Shown: piece by piece, positions 7,507-7,590 of the stretch
Position numbering within the stretch: the stretch's first letter is position 1
Layout of the letters: each line of letters starts with the position of its first letter
Origin: an uncultured Dorea sp.
Lineage (GTDB): Bacteria; Bacillota; Clostridia; Lachnospirales; Lachnospiraceae
Direction: 5' to 3'
NCBI GenBank assembly: GCA_948844705.1
Contig: CAQNVT010000185.1
Coordinates: 1-7,590, forward strand
DNA length: 7,590 nt
Notes under the pieces: generated by a model
Databases searched by the model: none
The model's input: the letters and a program-made list of their open reading frames with translations, nothing else
What the model was told of the DNA's origin: nothing
Translations under genes and position numbers: made by a program

Positions 7507-7590
7507 TCATATATGTGCTGCTATGCAGAATGTTTATTGAGACTTTTGAAGAAAAGCGTAATATATCAAAAAAAATATATAGAGATGGCG
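7473..7590 (+). CDS. N-terminus of a membrane protein, possibly an AgrC/GHKL-type sensor kinase (cut by window edge)
   Basis: Thirty-nine codons are visible from ATG 7473 to the right edge with no stop, preceded by a well-spaced AAGAGGTG site. The residues include [20 protein letters not shown], then [10 protein letters not shown], then ISKKIYRDG. The pattern is a short N-terminus, one hydrophobic span (about 6-22) and an FxxxFxEKR-like turn. It reminds me of the first membrane helix of the polytopic sensor domain in AgrC-like histidine kinases common in Lachnospiraceae. That is recall from a very short piece; the kinase domain would lie outside the window. Composition is about 29% GC by hand count, clearly more AT-rich than the housekeeping genes, as expected of accessory DNA. 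It overlaps the non-UvrA head of the uvrA frame (7462-7506), and I take this plus-strand frame as the real one. Confidence 0.5.
   Translation, partial: METHLYGVFYTIIYVLLCRMFIETFEEKRNISKKIYRDG

Noticed and set aside
7518..7528. Inverted repeat CTGC-TAT-GCAG near the uvrA breakpoint, considered as a recombinase site
   Set aside because: The arms are only 4 bases, it lies within the plus-strand coding frame some 57 bases from the break, and no second copy was noticed in the window.

Overview
The window looks like a low-to-mid GC Firmicutes chromosome, most probably Lachnospiraceae (Clostridia). The basis is the UvrA wording (for example [20 protein letters not shown] followed by [14 protein letters not shown]), an Mbl-like MreB, a Gram-positive RecD2 helicase and a ComF phosphoribosyltransferase. 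All of this is recalled from family knowledge; no search was run.

Almost everything is on the minus strand, so the biological order runs from right to left. uvrA (nucleotide excision repair, about 7461 to 4813) is followed by a 179-base spacer holding a good promoter candidate and a possible tiny membrane ORF. Next comes a tight three-gene unit: mreB/mbl-like (4633-3644), recD2 (3639-1429) and comF (1432-728). The mreB to recD2 gap is 4 bases, and recD2 and comF share an ATGA overlap, so the three genes are probably co-transcribed and translationally coupled. After comF, a strong extended -10 promoter (715-743) with a perfect 12-bp palindrome just past its predicted start site leads into two abutting unknown membrane-protein genes (669-274 and 273 to beyond the left edge).

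The most unusual part is the right end. UvrA homology begins abruptly at about 7461, inside the [10 protein letters not shown] block. The first ~58 residues of a normal UvrA are absent, including the Walker A P-loop of the first ATPase domain. The adjoining sequence is AT-rich and carries the start of a divergent plus-strand gene (ATG at 7473, good ribosome binding site). Its visible 39 residues resemble the membrane N-terminus of an AgrC/GHKL-type sensor kinase. Either a rearrangement or element insertion has cut uvrA here, or the sequence is joined incorrectly at this point.

No tRNA, rRNA, CRISPR array, complete insertion sequence or convincing rho-independent terminator was seen. Apart from the right-hand junction the content is ordinary housekeeping: DNA repair, cell shape and competence-related genes.
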